Below, one piece after another: positions 18,140 to 26,914 of a DNA stretch of 44,062 bases. This DNA is from an uncultured Oscillospiraceae bacterium (GTDB lineage: Bacteria; Bacillota; Clostridia; Oscillospirales; Ruminococcaceae), in assembly GCA_905197685.1 (NCBI GenBank), contig CAJJZS010000015.1:1-44062 (forward strand). The letters are read 5' to 3'. The notes under the pieces are model-generated. The model had not been told where the DNA came from. It was given only the letters and a program-made list of their open reading frames with translations, and made no database searches. Numbering within the stretch: the first letter of the stretch is position 1; each line of letters opens with the position of its first letter. The translations under genes and the position numbers were made by a program.

Positions 18140-18661
18140 ATGAACAGACGTGCGAAAATAACGGTGATAAAGTATGTGACATACAGTGTTTTGATGATGC
18201 TGTTGTATGTTCTTCAAACCGACCCGTACCTTTTAAAGATAGCTTCCTTTAAGCCGGTTCTGGTTTTTCCGTTTGCGGTGTGTGTGGCAATGTTTGACAG
18301 TCAGCTTGCAGGCGGACTGTTTGGGATGTTTGCGGGAATTTTGTGCGATACATCCTCTGCGGTGCTGTTTGGTTTTCAGTCCATTTTATATCTGGCAATC
18401 TGTGTTGCAGTCAGTTTGATTGTTGTCTATTTTATGCAGCCTTCGGCTGTAAACAGTTTGATTTTTGTGGGGAGCGGTTTTGCCGTTCGCCTGTTTTTAG
18501 AATATTTTTTCTACTACCTGATGTGGGAATATGAAAATCATTCTGTTATTTTGATGCAAAATCAGCTGCCGGTTTTGTTGTATACGCTGGCAGTAACTCC
18601 GCTGATTTTTTGGTTCACCAGAAAGCTGCATCGCTTTTTTGAAGATAAAATGGAAGAATAA
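18140..18661 (+). CDS. mreD: Rod shape-determining protein MreD
   Basis: 173 residues from ATG 18140, which has AAAGG 8 nt upstream; an in-frame GTG at 18131 is too close to that site. Highly hydrophobic with about five membrane helices, charged N- and C-terminal ends, and 'LAGGLFGMFAGILCDTSSAVLFG', the most MreD-like stretch (shown as 'GMFAGILCD'). The assignment rests mainly on topology, length and position between mreC and pbp2. Confidence 0.9.
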   Translation: MNRRAKITVIKYVTYSVLMMLLYVLQTDPYLLKIASFKPVLVFPFAVCVAMFDSQLAGGLFGMFAGILCDTSSAVLFGFQSILYLAICVAVSLIVVYFMQPSAVNSLIFVGSGFAVRLFLEYFFYYLMWEYENHSVILMQNQLPVLLYTLAVTPLIFWFTRKLHRFFEDKMEE

Positions 18662-18703
18662 TACAAAATACTTTGGCATAAAGCCGACAGGAGAATCAAA
18701 TTT

Positions 18704-20938
18704 ATGGAAGAAAAACAGGTACACACCAAACGGATTTTTCTGCTGATTGCTTTGATAATTATTGTATTTATACTGTTTGCCCTTAAGCTGATGCAGTATC
18801 AGATTGTAAATGCGGAAGAATATCAGCAGATGGCGCAGGGAAACTATGTCAGCGAACAGAGTATTGACGCTGCCCGCGGAGAGATTCTGGACCGATACGG
18901 CAGACCGCTTGCGGTCAATGAGGTCAGTTATGATATTATGATTAACGAAGCCTATCTGCCCGGCAAGATGAAAAATACGGTCATCGAGCGAATCATTCGT
19001 CTGATGGAGGCAGAGGGGCAGACATGGATTGACACGCTGCCGATCAGCACAACCGAACCGTTTACCTTTTTGAATGAAACGGACGCGCAGAAAAGGCAGA
19101 TTGAACAGCTGAAAACCAACAAGCAAATCAATATGGACGCAACCGCGCAGGTGACGCTGGATAATCTGTTCAGTCTGTACGGATTGCAGGAATGGACCTG
19201 CGGACAGTGCGGTTATCTGTACAGCGGGGACATTACCAAAGAAAAGGAAAAGTACACCTGTCCGGAATGTGGGGCAAAACGGGATCAATTTACCGAAACA
19301 GAGGACAAGGTAATGGCAAGAAAGATTGCGGGCGTGCGCTATCAGATGGAAATATACGGTTCCAATGACAGTACCCCTTATACCTTTTCCAAAGATATTC
19401 CGATTGATGTTGTGGTAAAAATTAAGGAATACAGCCAACAGATGCCGGGAATCGAAGTCAAAGAAACCACCAGCCGGCGGTATGTGGACGGTTCTTTGGC
19501 TCCCCATGCAATCGGCGTAGTGGGTTCTATCACTGCGGAAGAATATGAGGCAAGCAACGAAGAAATCAAAAAGCAGATTGAACAGGAACATCCCGATTGG
19601 AACGAAGAACAGGTAAAAGAAGAATTAAGAGAACGCGGTTACGGCTACAATGATATGATTGGAAAAAGCGGCTTGGAATATGCGATGGAAGAACAGTTAC
19701 GCGGAGAACGGGGGAAAAAGAGAATTACCACCGATGCGCAGGGAAATGTTTTGAACACCGAGATTATCAAGCAGGCAAAACCGGGAAATACCATTGTTAC
19801 CACAATAGATAAAGATTTGCAGAGAGCGGCATTGGAAGGCAGCCGAGAATTTTTGGAGATGGCAAAGAAAACCTATGCTCCGGAATTGGGCGGAAGCGCC
19901 GACCGCGTGGCTGTGGTGGCGCAGGATGTAAAAACCGGAGAGATTCTTGCGATGGTAAATTATCCGACCTATGACCTTTCGGAGTATTATACCAAGTATT
20001 CCGAGCTGAGTTCCGACCCGATGCGCCCGCTGATTAACTATTGCACACAGGGTATTTATATGCCGGGTTCGATTTACAAACCGGTTGTGGGAATCGGCGG
20101 ATTTGCTTCCGGTGTAATTGACAAAAACACCTTGATTGATTGTCAGCACCGTTATCAGACAGGAACAGACTACAATCCGACCTGTTTGGGACTGCATGGA
20201 CCGATTGATATTCAATATGCGCTGATGGTATCCTGCAACTACTTTTTCTATGAGGCGGGAAACCGTCAGGGAATTGATAATATTTCCAAATATTCCGAGC
20301 AGCTCGGATTGGGAAGCAAGACGGGAATCGAGCTTTCCGAAAATACCGGACATATCTCCAATCCGCAAACCTTCCGGGATTTGCGCGGGGAAAACAGCGA
20401 GGAGCAGTGGACGCTGGGCAACGTGCTTCAGTCGGCAATCGGTCAGTTGGATAATGCGTTTACACCGCTTCAGATGGCAAACTATGTTGCAACCCTTGCC
20501 AATGACGGAACCCGAATGAGATCTCATCTGGTGAAATCGGTAGAAAGTTATAATCTGGAAGAAACCGTTTCCACTACCCAGCCGGAGGTACTCAATCAGG
20601 TGGAAGCAAGCAAGGAAGCCTTTGAGCAGGTGCGGGAAGGTATGGTTCGTTGTTCCCGAGATACAACCAGAGGTTCTGCCCGTTATTATTTTGGGGATTA
20701 CCCAATTGATGTAGCGGCAAAAACCGGTACTCCGCAGGCATCCGGCGGCGAGCTGGACGCAACCTTTATCGCTTATGCGCCGGCATATGATCCGGAAATT
20801 GCGGTTGCAGTCGTTGTGGAAAACGGTTACAGCGGACAGAGGGGAGCGCCGATTGCAAGAGCAATTTTTGACGAGTATTTCGGGCTCAACAAAGAGCAGG
20901 AACAGCAGCCGCAAACCGAAGGACAGCTGATTCCGTAA
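18704..20938 (+). CDS. mrdA: Penicillin-binding protein 2 with a rubredoxin-like zinc-ribbon insert
   Basis: 744 residues. N-terminal membrane helix at 10-32, a PBP dimerisation domain ('DAARGEILDRYGRPLAVN'), and a transpeptidase domain with S456-x-x-K ('GSIYKP'), S510-C-N and K673-T-G. It cross-links peptidoglycan during elongation and fits the mre cluster. Unusual: within the N-terminal non-catalytic domain, Cys166-x2-Cys169 and Cys186-x2-Cys189 form a knuckle pair ('WTCGQCGYLYSG' and 'YTCPECGAKRDQF') very like rubredoxin or the rubrerythrin tail. On the exported side of the membrane this could bind Zn or Fe, or form disulfides. ATG 18704 follows ACAGGAGAATCAA. Confidence 0.95.
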   Translation: MEEKQVHTKRIFLLIALIIIVFILFALKLMQYQIVNAEEYQQMAQGNYVSEQSIDAARGEILDRYGRPLAVNEVSYDIMINEAYLPGKMKNTVIERIIRLMEAEGQTWIDTLPISTTEPFTFLNETDAQKRQIEQLKTNKQINMDATAQVTLDNLFSLYGLQEWTCGQCGYLYSGDITKEKEKYTCPECGAKRDQFTETEDKVMARKIAGVRYQMEIYGSNDSTPYTFSKDIPIDVVVKIKEYSQQMPGIEVKETTSRRYVDGSLAPHAIGVVGSITAEEYEASNEEIKKQIEQEHPDWNEEQVKEELRERGYGYNDMIGKSGLEYAMEEQLRGERGKKRITTDAQGNVLNTEIIKQAKPGNTIVTTIDKDLQRAALEGSREFLEMAKKTYAPELGGSADRVAVVAQDVKTGEILAMVNYPTYDLSEYYTKYSELSSDPMRPLINYCTQGIYMPGSIYKPVVGIGGFASGVIDKNTLIDCQHRYQTGTDYNPTCLGLHGPIDIQYALMVSCNYFFYEAGNRQGIDNISKYSEQLGLGSKTGIELSENTGHISNPQTFRDLRGENSEEQWTLGNVLQSAIGQLDNAFTPLQMANYVATLANDGTRMRSHLVKSVESYNLEETVSTTQPEVLNQVEASKEAFEQVREGMVRCSRDTTRGSARYYFGDYPIDVAAKTGTPQASGGELDATFIAYAPAYDPEIAVAVVVENGYSGQRGAPIARAIFDEYFGLNKEQEQQPQTEGQLIP

Positions 20939-20995
20939 CACAAAACGGGATAATCGAAGAAAAAAATCACAGAATAAAGCTGAGAAAGAAAACAG

Positions 20996-21036
20996 GGCAG
21001 ACGTTTTAAAAGCAGATTGCAGGCGAAACGTCTGCC
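20996..21036 (+). terminator. Terminator after pbp2
   Basis: GGCAGACGTTT / AAACGTCTGCC, an 11-bp perfect stem with a 19-nt loop, followed by TTCTTATC. It closes the mre-pbp2 operon. The rest of the gap 20939-21300 holds the mgsA promoter. Confidence 0.7.
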
Positions 21037-21121
21037 TTCTTATCAAATGATACGAATCATGTAGGCTTTGTGGAGAAACAAAAAAAATTCCATGCTTTAT
21101 ACAAAAAGTGCGTGAAAAAGG

Positions 21122-21150
21122 TTTACAAAACCGAGCAAAAATGATAAGAT
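21122..21150 (+). promoter_or_regulatory. Promoter of mgsA
   Basis: TTTACA at 21122-21127, a 17-nt spacer, and TAAGAT at 21145-21150. The leader is about 145 nt with no recognised element. Confidence 0.6.
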
Positions 21151-21300
21151 GTAAACGGGAATTATTGTTGACTGCTGACGAAATTTCAAAAATCTTAGCG
21201 AAAACATAAAAGGAAAAGCAGTATCACACAGCAAAAATACAGGGGTTTATTTCTGTATTTTCATATTTATCTTAAAATAAAGAAGGGAATGAAACAACAG

Positions 21301-21705
21301 ATGAATATTGGTTTAATTGCCCACGATACCAAAAAAGAATTGATGGTACAGTTTTGTATTGCTTATTGCGGGGTACTCAGTCGTCATAACGTGTGCGCGA
21401 CAGGTACAACAGGAAAATTGGTGGCAGAGGCAACAGGCTTGGATATCTTGCGCTTTTTAAGCGGCTCTCAGGGCGGTGACCAGCAGATAGCTGCAAGAAT
21501 TGCTTGTAATGAACTGGATCTTCTGCTGATGTTCCGTGATCCGATTACGGCAAAACCAAACGAGCTGAACGAGGCAAATATTTTGCGTCTGTGCGATGTA
21601 CACAATGTTCCGGTTGCAACCAATATTGCAACGGCGGAAGCTTTGATCCACGCTTTAGAGCGCGGAGATTTGGACTGGAGAAATATCGGTCATCCCACAG
21701 TATAG
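21301..21705 (+). CDS. mgsA: Methylglyoxal synthase
   Basis: 134 residues from ATG 21301, which matches the family N-terminus 'MNIGLIAHDTKKELMVQF'. An in-frame ATG at 21289 sits only 1 nt from the AGAAGGG site. It converts dihydroxyacetone phosphate to methylglyoxal and phosphate, a bypass of lower glycolysis. Conserved 'TGTTGKLV', 'SGSQGGDQQIAARI', the catalytic Asp in 'LLMFRDPITAKPNE' and 'CDVHNVPVATN' are all present. Confidence 0.96.
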   Translation: MNIGLIAHDTKKELMVQFCIAYCGVLSRHNVCATGTTGKLVAEATGLDILRFLSGSQGGDQQIAARIACNELDLLLMFRDPITAKPNELNEANILRLCDVHNVPVATNIATAEALIHALERGDLDWRNIGHPTV

Positions 21706-21783
21706 CTTTTATTCTGTTTTAAGCAGAATCAATTAGTACGGGAAATGTTGTTTTTTGGTTGATTATGAAGTAGAGATAAGGGG

Positions 21784-21818
21784 AGAATGCCGAAGGGAAA
21801 TACAAAGGCATTCTTTTT
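21784..21818 (+). terminator. Terminator after mgsA
   Basis: AGAATGCC / GGCATTCT stem followed by TTTTCTTT. It separates mgsA from the T-box operon. Confidence 0.75.
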
Positions 21819-21872
21819 CTTTGCGGGTTTCACCCGGGGTTGTATTGAGAAAAAGTTCCTTGGAAAAAAGAC

Positions 21873-21901
21873 TTGCATTTTGCAAAAGATTGTTGTATGA
21901 T
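21873..21901 (+). promoter_or_regulatory. Promoter of the T-box operon
   Basis: TTGCAT at 21873-21878, a 17-nt spacer, and TATGAT at 21896-21901. It places the transcript start near 21908, just ahead of Stem I of the leader. Confidence 0.75.
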
Positions 21902-21907
21902 AAATAC

Positions 21908-22200
21908 ATTCTCAAAGCAAAATATCAATAACGGCGTTTGACGCGCGGAGGAGTAACAAAAATACCGTCGGTTCAGAGAGGGTTTTCACAGGCTGAAAGG
22001 AACCCCGTACAGGATTTTGCGAAGACACCGGGCAGAGCTGAAACAAATTTTGTTTCCGTCTTTCCTGCGTTAAAGGAAAAATGAAGGAAATTCCGACCTT
22101 GTGCGGAATTTTAAATCAGGGTGGCACCACGTGGAATGTTTTTGCTCCTCGTCCCTTGCAGTTGATTCGGCTGTGAGGGACGGGGAGTTTTCTTGTTTTC
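21908..22200 (+). promoter_or_regulatory. T-box riboswitch, aspartate specific
   Basis: The T-box core GGGTGGCACCACG lies at 22119-22131. Its TGGC would pair with the GCCA end of tRNA-Asp (discriminator G). The 5' loop-E AGTA is at 21951-21954. The AG-bulge stretch CAGAGAGGG and the loop pairing GGGTT/AACCC are at about 21975-22006. AAAAT-CC (21957-21966) pairs with GGATTTT (22012-22018), which places GAA-GAC in the specifier loop, so the specifier is GAC (22024-22026), an Asp codon. The terminator is CTCC-TCGTCCCT / AGGGACG-GGGAG at 22145-22186, followed by TTTTCTTGTTTT. Uncharged tRNA-Asp should stabilise the antiterminator and turn on the downstream GNAT and aspS genes. Confidence 0.93.
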
Positions 22201-22222
22201 GGAACAAAAGGAGGAAAAAAGA

Positions 22223-22798
22223 ATGAGTGAAAAAAGGGAAGAACAGGAATATTCGATTGTTTTGGCAACCTCGAAGGATGTTCCGAAAATTGCGCGCTTG
22301 TACGATGCGATTACAGCGGCAGAAGCGAAGGGAAAAAACTTTTCCGGATGGGAACAGGGAGAATATCCGCAGGAATGGACAGCAAAGGAGCTGCTTTCGG
22401 CGGGCGGACTGTACTGTATCTTTGATGAAAGCAGGGAAACAGTGATTGCTTCGGCAGCGTATGATAATCGCCACGAGGATTGTTATTCTTTGATTAAATG
22501 GGAAAAGGAAATTCCCAACGAAAAAACCCTGTGTATCCATACTTTGGCAGTTCATCCCGATTACCGTTGTTTGGGATTGGGAGAAAAGATGATGCGGTTT
22601 GGCTTTGAGAAGGCAAAAGAACTGGGGCTGGAAGGAATCCGAATTGATACCTGGGTGAATAACCTGCCGGGACTGCGGCTGTATCACCGCTTGGGTTATC
22701 GGGATGCGCAGGTTCTTTCCGAAAATGTTCACTATGACGGGGACAGGATGGCATATCAGTTTTTAGAGTGGTATCCGGACTTTGAAGTCAGAAAATAA
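22223..22798 (+). CDS. GNAT family N-acetyltransferase under T-box control
   Basis: 191 residues from ATG 22223, with AAAGGAGG 8 nt upstream; the in-frame TTG at 22193 lies inside the terminator T-run and is rejected. One GNAT domain: 'TSKDVPKIARLYDAI', then 'CIHTLAVHPDYRCLGLGEKMMRF' with the acetyl-CoA loop, then 'RIDTWVNNLPGLRLYHRLGYRD'. It sits between the Asp T-box and aspS with 19 bp to aspS, so it is induced by aspartate starvation. The substrate is unknown; the operon position suggests a link to aspartate or aspartyl-tRNA, which is inference only. Confidence 0.88.
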   Translation: MSEKREEQEYSIVLATSKDVPKIARLYDAITAAEAKGKNFSGWEQGEYPQEWTAKELLSAGGLYCIFDESRETVIASAAYDNRHEDCYSLIKWEKEIPNEKTLCIHTLAVHPDYRCLGLGEKMMRFGFEKAKELGLEGIRIDTWVNNLPGLRLYHRLGYRDAQVLSENVHYDGDRMAYQFLEWYPDFEVRK

Positions 22799-22817
22799 AA
22801 GAAAAGGAGAATGTAAG

Positions 22818-24608
22818 ATGGCAGAAACGATGAACGGTTTAAAAAGAACCAGCTACTGCGGCAGACTTTCCAAAGAAAATGTCGGCAAAGAAGAAGTTGT
22901 TTGCGGTTGGGTACAAAAACAGAGAGATAAAGGACACCTGATTTTTATTGATTTGAGGGACAGAACCGGCGTGGTACAGTTGGTGTTTGATGACAACACC
23001 GACCGGGAAGTTTTTGAAAAGGCAGCTTCGGCTCGCGCAGAATATGTGCTGATGGCAAAGGGTATTGTCCGTCAGAGAGAGGCTGTCAACACCGAAATTT
23101 CCACCGGAGAGATTGAGGTATATGTTACCGAACTGCGCGTGCTGTCCAAGGCGCAGACCCCTCCGTTTGAAATTACCGACAAGAGCAAGGTAAAAGAGGA
23201 ACTTCGTTTAAAATATCGTTACCTTGATTTGAGAAGAAAAACCCTTCAGGAAAAGATGATGCTGCGTCATCAGATTGCAAAGGTAACCAGAGATTATTTT
23301 TATGAAAATGACTTTTTGGAAATCGAAACTCCGATGTTGATTAAATCCACACCGGAAGGTGCAAGGGACTACCTGGTTCCGTCCAGAATTCACCACGGCA
23401 GGTTCTACGCTTTGCCGCAGTCCCCGCAGATTTACAAACAGCTTTTGATGCTGTCCGGCTTTGACCGTTATATTCAATTGGCAAGATGTTTCCGCGACGA
23501 AGACCTGCGTGCAGACCGTCAGCCGGAATTTACCCAGATTGACCTGGAAATGTCCTTTGTTACCCAGGAAGATATTATGCAGATGCTGGAAGGATATATC
23601 AAACGTCTGTACAAAGAAGTAAAAGGAATTACGATTGCGGATATGCCGAGATTGACCTACCATGAAGCGATGGAACGCTACGGTTCGGATAAACCGGATA
23701 CCCGCTTTGGCATGGAGATTGTTAATCTGACAGAATTGGTTCAAAACAGTGAATTTCCGGTATTTGCAAATGCGATTGCGGAGGGCGGCTCGGTTCGCTG
23801 TATCGTTGCAAAGAACGCAGCTTCTGTGCTGACCAGAAAAGCGATTGATAAACTCACCGAACAGGCAAAGGGAATCGGCGCGAAGGGTCTTGCATTTATC
23901 CGTTGGGCAGACGAAAAACCGAACTGCTCGTTTGCAAAGTTTATGGGTGAAGAAGAACTGACATCGTTGCTCAATCACCTCGGCTGTGAACAGGGCGATG
24001 TTGTTCTTATTGTTGCAGATAAAGACCGCGTTGTTCTGCCGACCCTCGGTCAGCTGCGTCTGACTTTGGGCAAACAGTTGGAGCTGATTCCGGAAGGAAT
24101 GTACAACTTCCTGTGGATTACCGAATTCCCGTTCTTTGAGTGGGACGAAGAAAGCGGAAGCTGGCTTGCGATGCACCATCCGTTCACCATGCCGTTGGAA
24201 GAGTGCCTGCCTTACATTGACTCCGATCCGGGTTCTGTACGCGCTCAGGCATACGATATGGTTGTTAACGGAGTAGAATTGCTCAGCGGTTCGATTCGTA
24301 TTACAGATTACGAATTGCAGCAGAAGATGTTTGAAGCGTTGGGATTGACAGAAGAAGAAATCGAAGCAAAATTCGGCTTCTTAGTGGATGCTTACAAATA
24401 CGGCGCGCCGCCGCACGGAGGAGCAGCGTTAGGTTTGGACCGTATCGTTATGACAATGTGCGGCTGCGACAACCTGCGCGATGTTGTTGCTTTCCCGAAG
24501 GTACAGAATGCAAGCGAGCTGATGAGCCAGTGCCCGTCGGCAGTTGACCAAAAGAGTCTGGACGACCTTGCAATCGCTGTTACAGAAACCGAAAAAGAAG
24601 AGGAATAA
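22818..24608 (+). CDS. aspS: Aspartate--tRNA ligase
   Basis: 596 residues from ATG 22818 (AAAGGAGA 7 nt upstream); the in-frame ATG at 22782 overlaps the previous gene and lacks a site. N-terminal OB-fold anticodon domain ('VCGWVQKQRDKGHLIFIDLRD' region), class II motif 2 'CFRDEDLRADRQPEFTQID', a bacterial GAD insertion at about 290-415, and motif 3 'GGAALGLDRIVM'. Bacterial-type AspRS; whether it is discriminating or also charges tRNA-Asn cannot be told without knowing whether gatCAB is present. Regulated by the upstream Asp T-box. Confidence 0.97.
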   Translation: MAETMNGLKRTSYCGRLSKENVGKEEVVCGWVQKQRDKGHLIFIDLRDRTGVVQLVFDDNTDREVFEKAASARAEYVLMAKGIVRQREAVNTEISTGEIEVYVTELRVLSKAQTPPFEITDKSKVKEELRLKYRYLDLRRKTLQEKMMLRHQIAKVTRDYFYENDFLEIETPMLIKSTPEGARDYLVPSRIHHGRFYALPQSPQIYKQLLMLSGFDRYIQLARCFRDEDLRADRQPEFTQIDLEMSFVTQEDIMQMLEGYIKRLYKEVKGITIADMPRLTYHEAMERYGSDKPDTRFGMEIVNLTELVQNSEFPVFANAIAEGGSVRCIVAKNAASVLTRKAIDKLTEQAKGIGAKGLAFIRWADEKPNCSFAKFMGEEELTSLLNHLGCEQGDVVLIVADKDRVVLPTLGQLRLTLGKQLELIPEGMYNFLWITEFPFFEWDEESGSWLAMHHPFTMPLEECLPYIDSDPGSVRAQAYDMVVNGVELLSGSIRITDYELQQKMFEALGLTEEEIEAKFGFLVDAYKYGAPPHGGAALGLDRIVMTMCGCDNLRDVVAFPKVQNASELMSQCPSAVDQKSLDDLAIAVTETEKEEE

Positions 24609-24612
24609 ATAT

Positions 24613-24644
24613 AAAAAGGTCGTGATAAAAATCACGACCTTTTT
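24613..24644. terminator. Bidirectional terminator after aspS
   Basis: AAAAAGGTCGTGAT / ATCACGACCTTTTT, a perfect stem with an AAAA loop. It serves aspS and the convergent phosphatase gene whose stop is at 24646. Confidence 0.93.
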
Positions 24645-24645
24645 A

Positions 24646-25203
24646 TTACAGCATAATGATTTGACAAGAGATAAATTTTTCTCCCTCAAATTGGAATTTT
24701 ACGGCGAACGGCATAATATCTTTAATTTCTTTTACCTGTTCATAGCCAAAGTCCGGCTGAAAATATTGGATAATGGTACACAATGCGGTGATGTGACAGG
24801 AAACAGCGATGTTTTTTCCCTGAAACTGTTTGAGAATGTGGGTTAAAGCGGCGATATTTCGTGCCTGAACTTCTGCCAGATTTTCTCCGAATTCCTTTTT
24901 AAACTGAAAATCTTCCCACTGTTTTTTGGTGTAATCCTCATAGTCATTGACAAAAGAACCGTTTGCCCGTTCCCGAAGGTCATCAACAGTGATGATTTCT
25001 TTGTTGTGGCTGTTGGCAAAGGGTTTGATGCTTTCAATGGTGCGTACAAAAGGGCTGGAAACAACAACATCAATCTCTTTATCTTCCAGGTAAGCGCTGA
25101 TTTTAGCGACATCCCGTTTTCCTTCTTCGGTTAAAGGGCGGATACTGTCCTGTTCTACGGTAAAATCCGGGCGACAATGGCGAACAAAATAAAGTGTAGT
25201 CAT
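24646..25203 (-). CDS. Histidine phosphatase family protein
   Basis: 185 residues. The N-terminal 'LYFVRHCRPDFTVEQDSIRPLTEEGKRD' holds the catalytic histidine, but with RHC where most relatives have RHG. 'VVSSPFVRTIES' and 'NIAVSCHITALCTII' carry the second arginine and the second histidine ('CHITA' instead of 'SHG'). Acid phosphatase or phosphoglycerate mutase-like, substrate unknown. It is convergent with aspS and monocistronic. Confidence 0.88.
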   Translation of the reverse strand: MTTLYFVRHCRPDFTVEQDSIRPLTEEGKRDVAKISAYLEDKEIDVVVSSPFVRTIESIKPFANSHNKEIITVDDLRERANGSFVNDYEDYTKKQWEDFQFKKEFGENLAEVQARNIAALTHILKQFQGKNIAVSCHITALCTIIQYFQPDFGYEQVKEIKDIMPFAVKFQFEGEKFISCQIIML

Positions 25204-25322
25204 GTGAAAGGTTCCTTTCTGTTTTTCGGTTTCATCATTCGATTAACATGGTAACACAAAGCGCAGAACTTTACAAGAATGAGAGATATGGGAAAAATCA
25301 ATCGGAAAACAGAATCCGAAAG

Positions 25323-25354
25323 AAAATTTCTATCCTTTAAAGGATAGAAATTTT
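25323..25354 (-). terminator. Terminator of the lipoprotein gene
   Basis: Perfect 32-bp palindrome: AAAATTTCTATCCTTT followed at once by its reverse complement. It lies 11 nt after the lipoprotein stop and reads into TTTTC on the minus strand. Confidence 0.7.
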
Positions 25355-25365
25355 CCAATCAAAGA

Positions 25366-25905
25366 TTATTCCTCTGCGGAAGGAATTTTTTGAATCAAAG
25401 AATCCATGTCGGTATGGCAGCTTTCCCAAACAGTGTTGAGATTGACAGGACAATCAGCAGGAAGAGAGTCGGCTGCGCGCTGCGGCAGAGTTTCCTCTGA
25501 TTTTGTCCAAAGGGGGTACAGGTCAAACACCATAACTTCTGTGTTGGAAAAAACATGGTACTGTCCCCAATCTGCCGTGGAAATTTTTTCGGACGGACTG
25601 AGCTGAATATAGGTTGTGTTGGCAGGAACAGCTTGTAAAAACAGTACGGTGGAGCAATCTTCCGTTAAACCAAGCGAGGGGTCAAGAGCAAGCTCGGTAA
25701 AATCACCTTGCCAGTCGGTATCGTAATCGGAACGATGACGGACAACCAATTTGTCCCGATATTCTTCGGGAATTTGATCGAATGAAATCTCGTATCCAAA
25801 AGATTCCAGAGAAGCAGGTTCTGCCGTAACTTCCACCACAGGGGTGCAGGCACAAAAACAAAGTGCAGTTACGGAAAAAAGCAGCGCATAAAAGAATCGT
25901 TTCAT
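25366..25905 (-). CDS. Predicted lipoprotein of unknown function
   Basis: 179 residues from ATG 25905, with GAGAGGTG upstream; the in-frame GTG 9 nt earlier overlaps that site. N-terminal Lys-Arg, a hydrophobic core and a lipobox-like 'LCFCAC', so Cys about 20 is likely lipidated and the protein anchored outside the membrane. The remainder is acidic ('SFDQIPEEYRDKLVVRHRSDY', 'PLWTKSEETLPQRAADSLPAD') without a family that I recognise. The only partners in sight are a histidine phosphatase on the same strand and a HAD phosphatase divergent from it. Confidence 0.75.
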   Translation of the reverse strand: MKRFFYALLFSVTALCFCACTPVVEVTAEPASLESFGYEISFDQIPEEYRDKLVVRHRSDYDTDWQGDFTELALDPSLGLTEDCSTVLFLQAVPANTTYIQLSPSEKISTADWGQYHVFSNTEVMVFDLYPLWTKSEETLPQRAADSLPADCPVNLNTVWESCHTDMDSLIQKIPSAEE

Positions 25906-26066
25906 AAAAATCACCTCTCATGAAAATAACAACATCATCATATCCAAAATAAAGGAAAAAATCAAGACAAAATTTCTGAATAAAAGCAAAAATAAAAAAG
26001 AATTTACTTTTTTGACTCAATCATTTATTCTGACAGAAGGACAACAGGAAAGAAGGTTTTGTAACG

Positions 26067-26909
26067 ATGGAACTGACGGAAAGATTATATGTATCGGATG
26101 TAGACGGAACATTGTTTGAAAACGGAGAGCCGAAAATCAGCGAAGAAGGGGCAGAACTGTTCCGAAAACTGGTGAAGCGGGGGATTGCTTTTACCATAGC
26201 TTCCGGACGAAATTTGTACGGTGTATACGATTTGGCGCAGGAATGTGGTATCACCTTGCCGGTGATTGCATATAACGGCTCTGCAATTTATGATTTTCAA
26301 AGGGGAAAGATGCTGCGCTATTTTGCGATGGAGCAGACAGCGGTTGCAAGACTGTGCGGATTGTTTGACGGCGCCAATCTGCCGTTTAAAGCCTGCGTAT
26401 ATTTTAAAAATCAGGAACGATGCCTGACCTTTAATCAAAACGGTTATCGTTCTTCCCTTTGGACCGATCGGGCAGTTCACCCGAAAAGCGGCTTGCTGTA
26501 TGATGAGCCGACAGTGGGGAAAGGCGTTTCGGAGATACTAAGCGGGGAATGTTTGTATGTCGGAACAAGCGGAAAAAGGGATGTGTTGGAGCCGCTTTAT
26601 CAAAGGATAGAGAAGCTGCCGAACATTCAGCCGGTATTTCATCAAAGTCCGTATGACAGTGAAAAATGGTTTATTGATGTGGGCGCAGAACAAGCCGGAA
26701 AAGGAACAGCCGCCCTTGTATTGAAAGAAATGATAGGGGCAAAGGAGCTGGTTGTGTACGGGGATAACCACAACGATATTCCGATGCTGAAAGCTGCCGA
26801 CCGCGCTTATGTGGTGTCCGCAGCATCACCGGAGGTTGCAGCGTATGCCGATGCAAAACTTCCTCAACAAAAAGACAGTGTCTTAAAATCTGTTTGGGAA
26901 GAAAATTAG
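26067..26909 (+). CDS. Cof-type HAD superfamily hydrolase
   Basis: 280 residues. HAD motif I 'SDVDGTLFENGEPKIS' with both aspartates, motif II 'IASGRNLYGV' (Ser), a C2B-type cap at about 85-190, a lysine near 'QAGKGTAALVLKEMIG', and motif IV 'VYGDNHNDIPMLKAA'. It is typical of Cof/YbiV sugar-phosphate or nucleotide phosphatases; the substrate is unknown. The stop is 5 bp from the stop of the convergent HAD gene. Confidence 0.92.
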   Translation: MELTERLYVSDVDGTLFENGEPKISEEGAELFRKLVKRGIAFTIASGRNLYGVYDLAQECGITLPVIAYNGSAIYDFQRGKMLRYFAMEQTAVARLCGLFDGANLPFKACVYFKNQERCLTFNQNGYRSSLWTDRAVHPKSGLLYDEPTVGKGVSEILSGECLYVGTSGKRDVLEPLYQRIEKLPNIQPVFHQSPYDSEKWFIDVGAEQAGKGTAALVLKEMIGAKELVVYGDNHNDIPMLKAADRAYVVSAASPEVAAYADAKLPQQKDSVLKSVWEEN

Positions 26910-26914
26910 GAAGA

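Noticed and set aside
19697..21046. 449-codon minus-strand frame opposite pbp2, and a 364-codon one at 18497-19591
   Set aside because: Both are antisense to confidently assigned genes, with composition typical of shadows (Cys/His/Ile-rich) and no ribosome binding site.
23208..24179. 323-codon minus-strand frame
   Set aside because: Antisense shadow of aspS; the sense strand carries all synthetase motifs.
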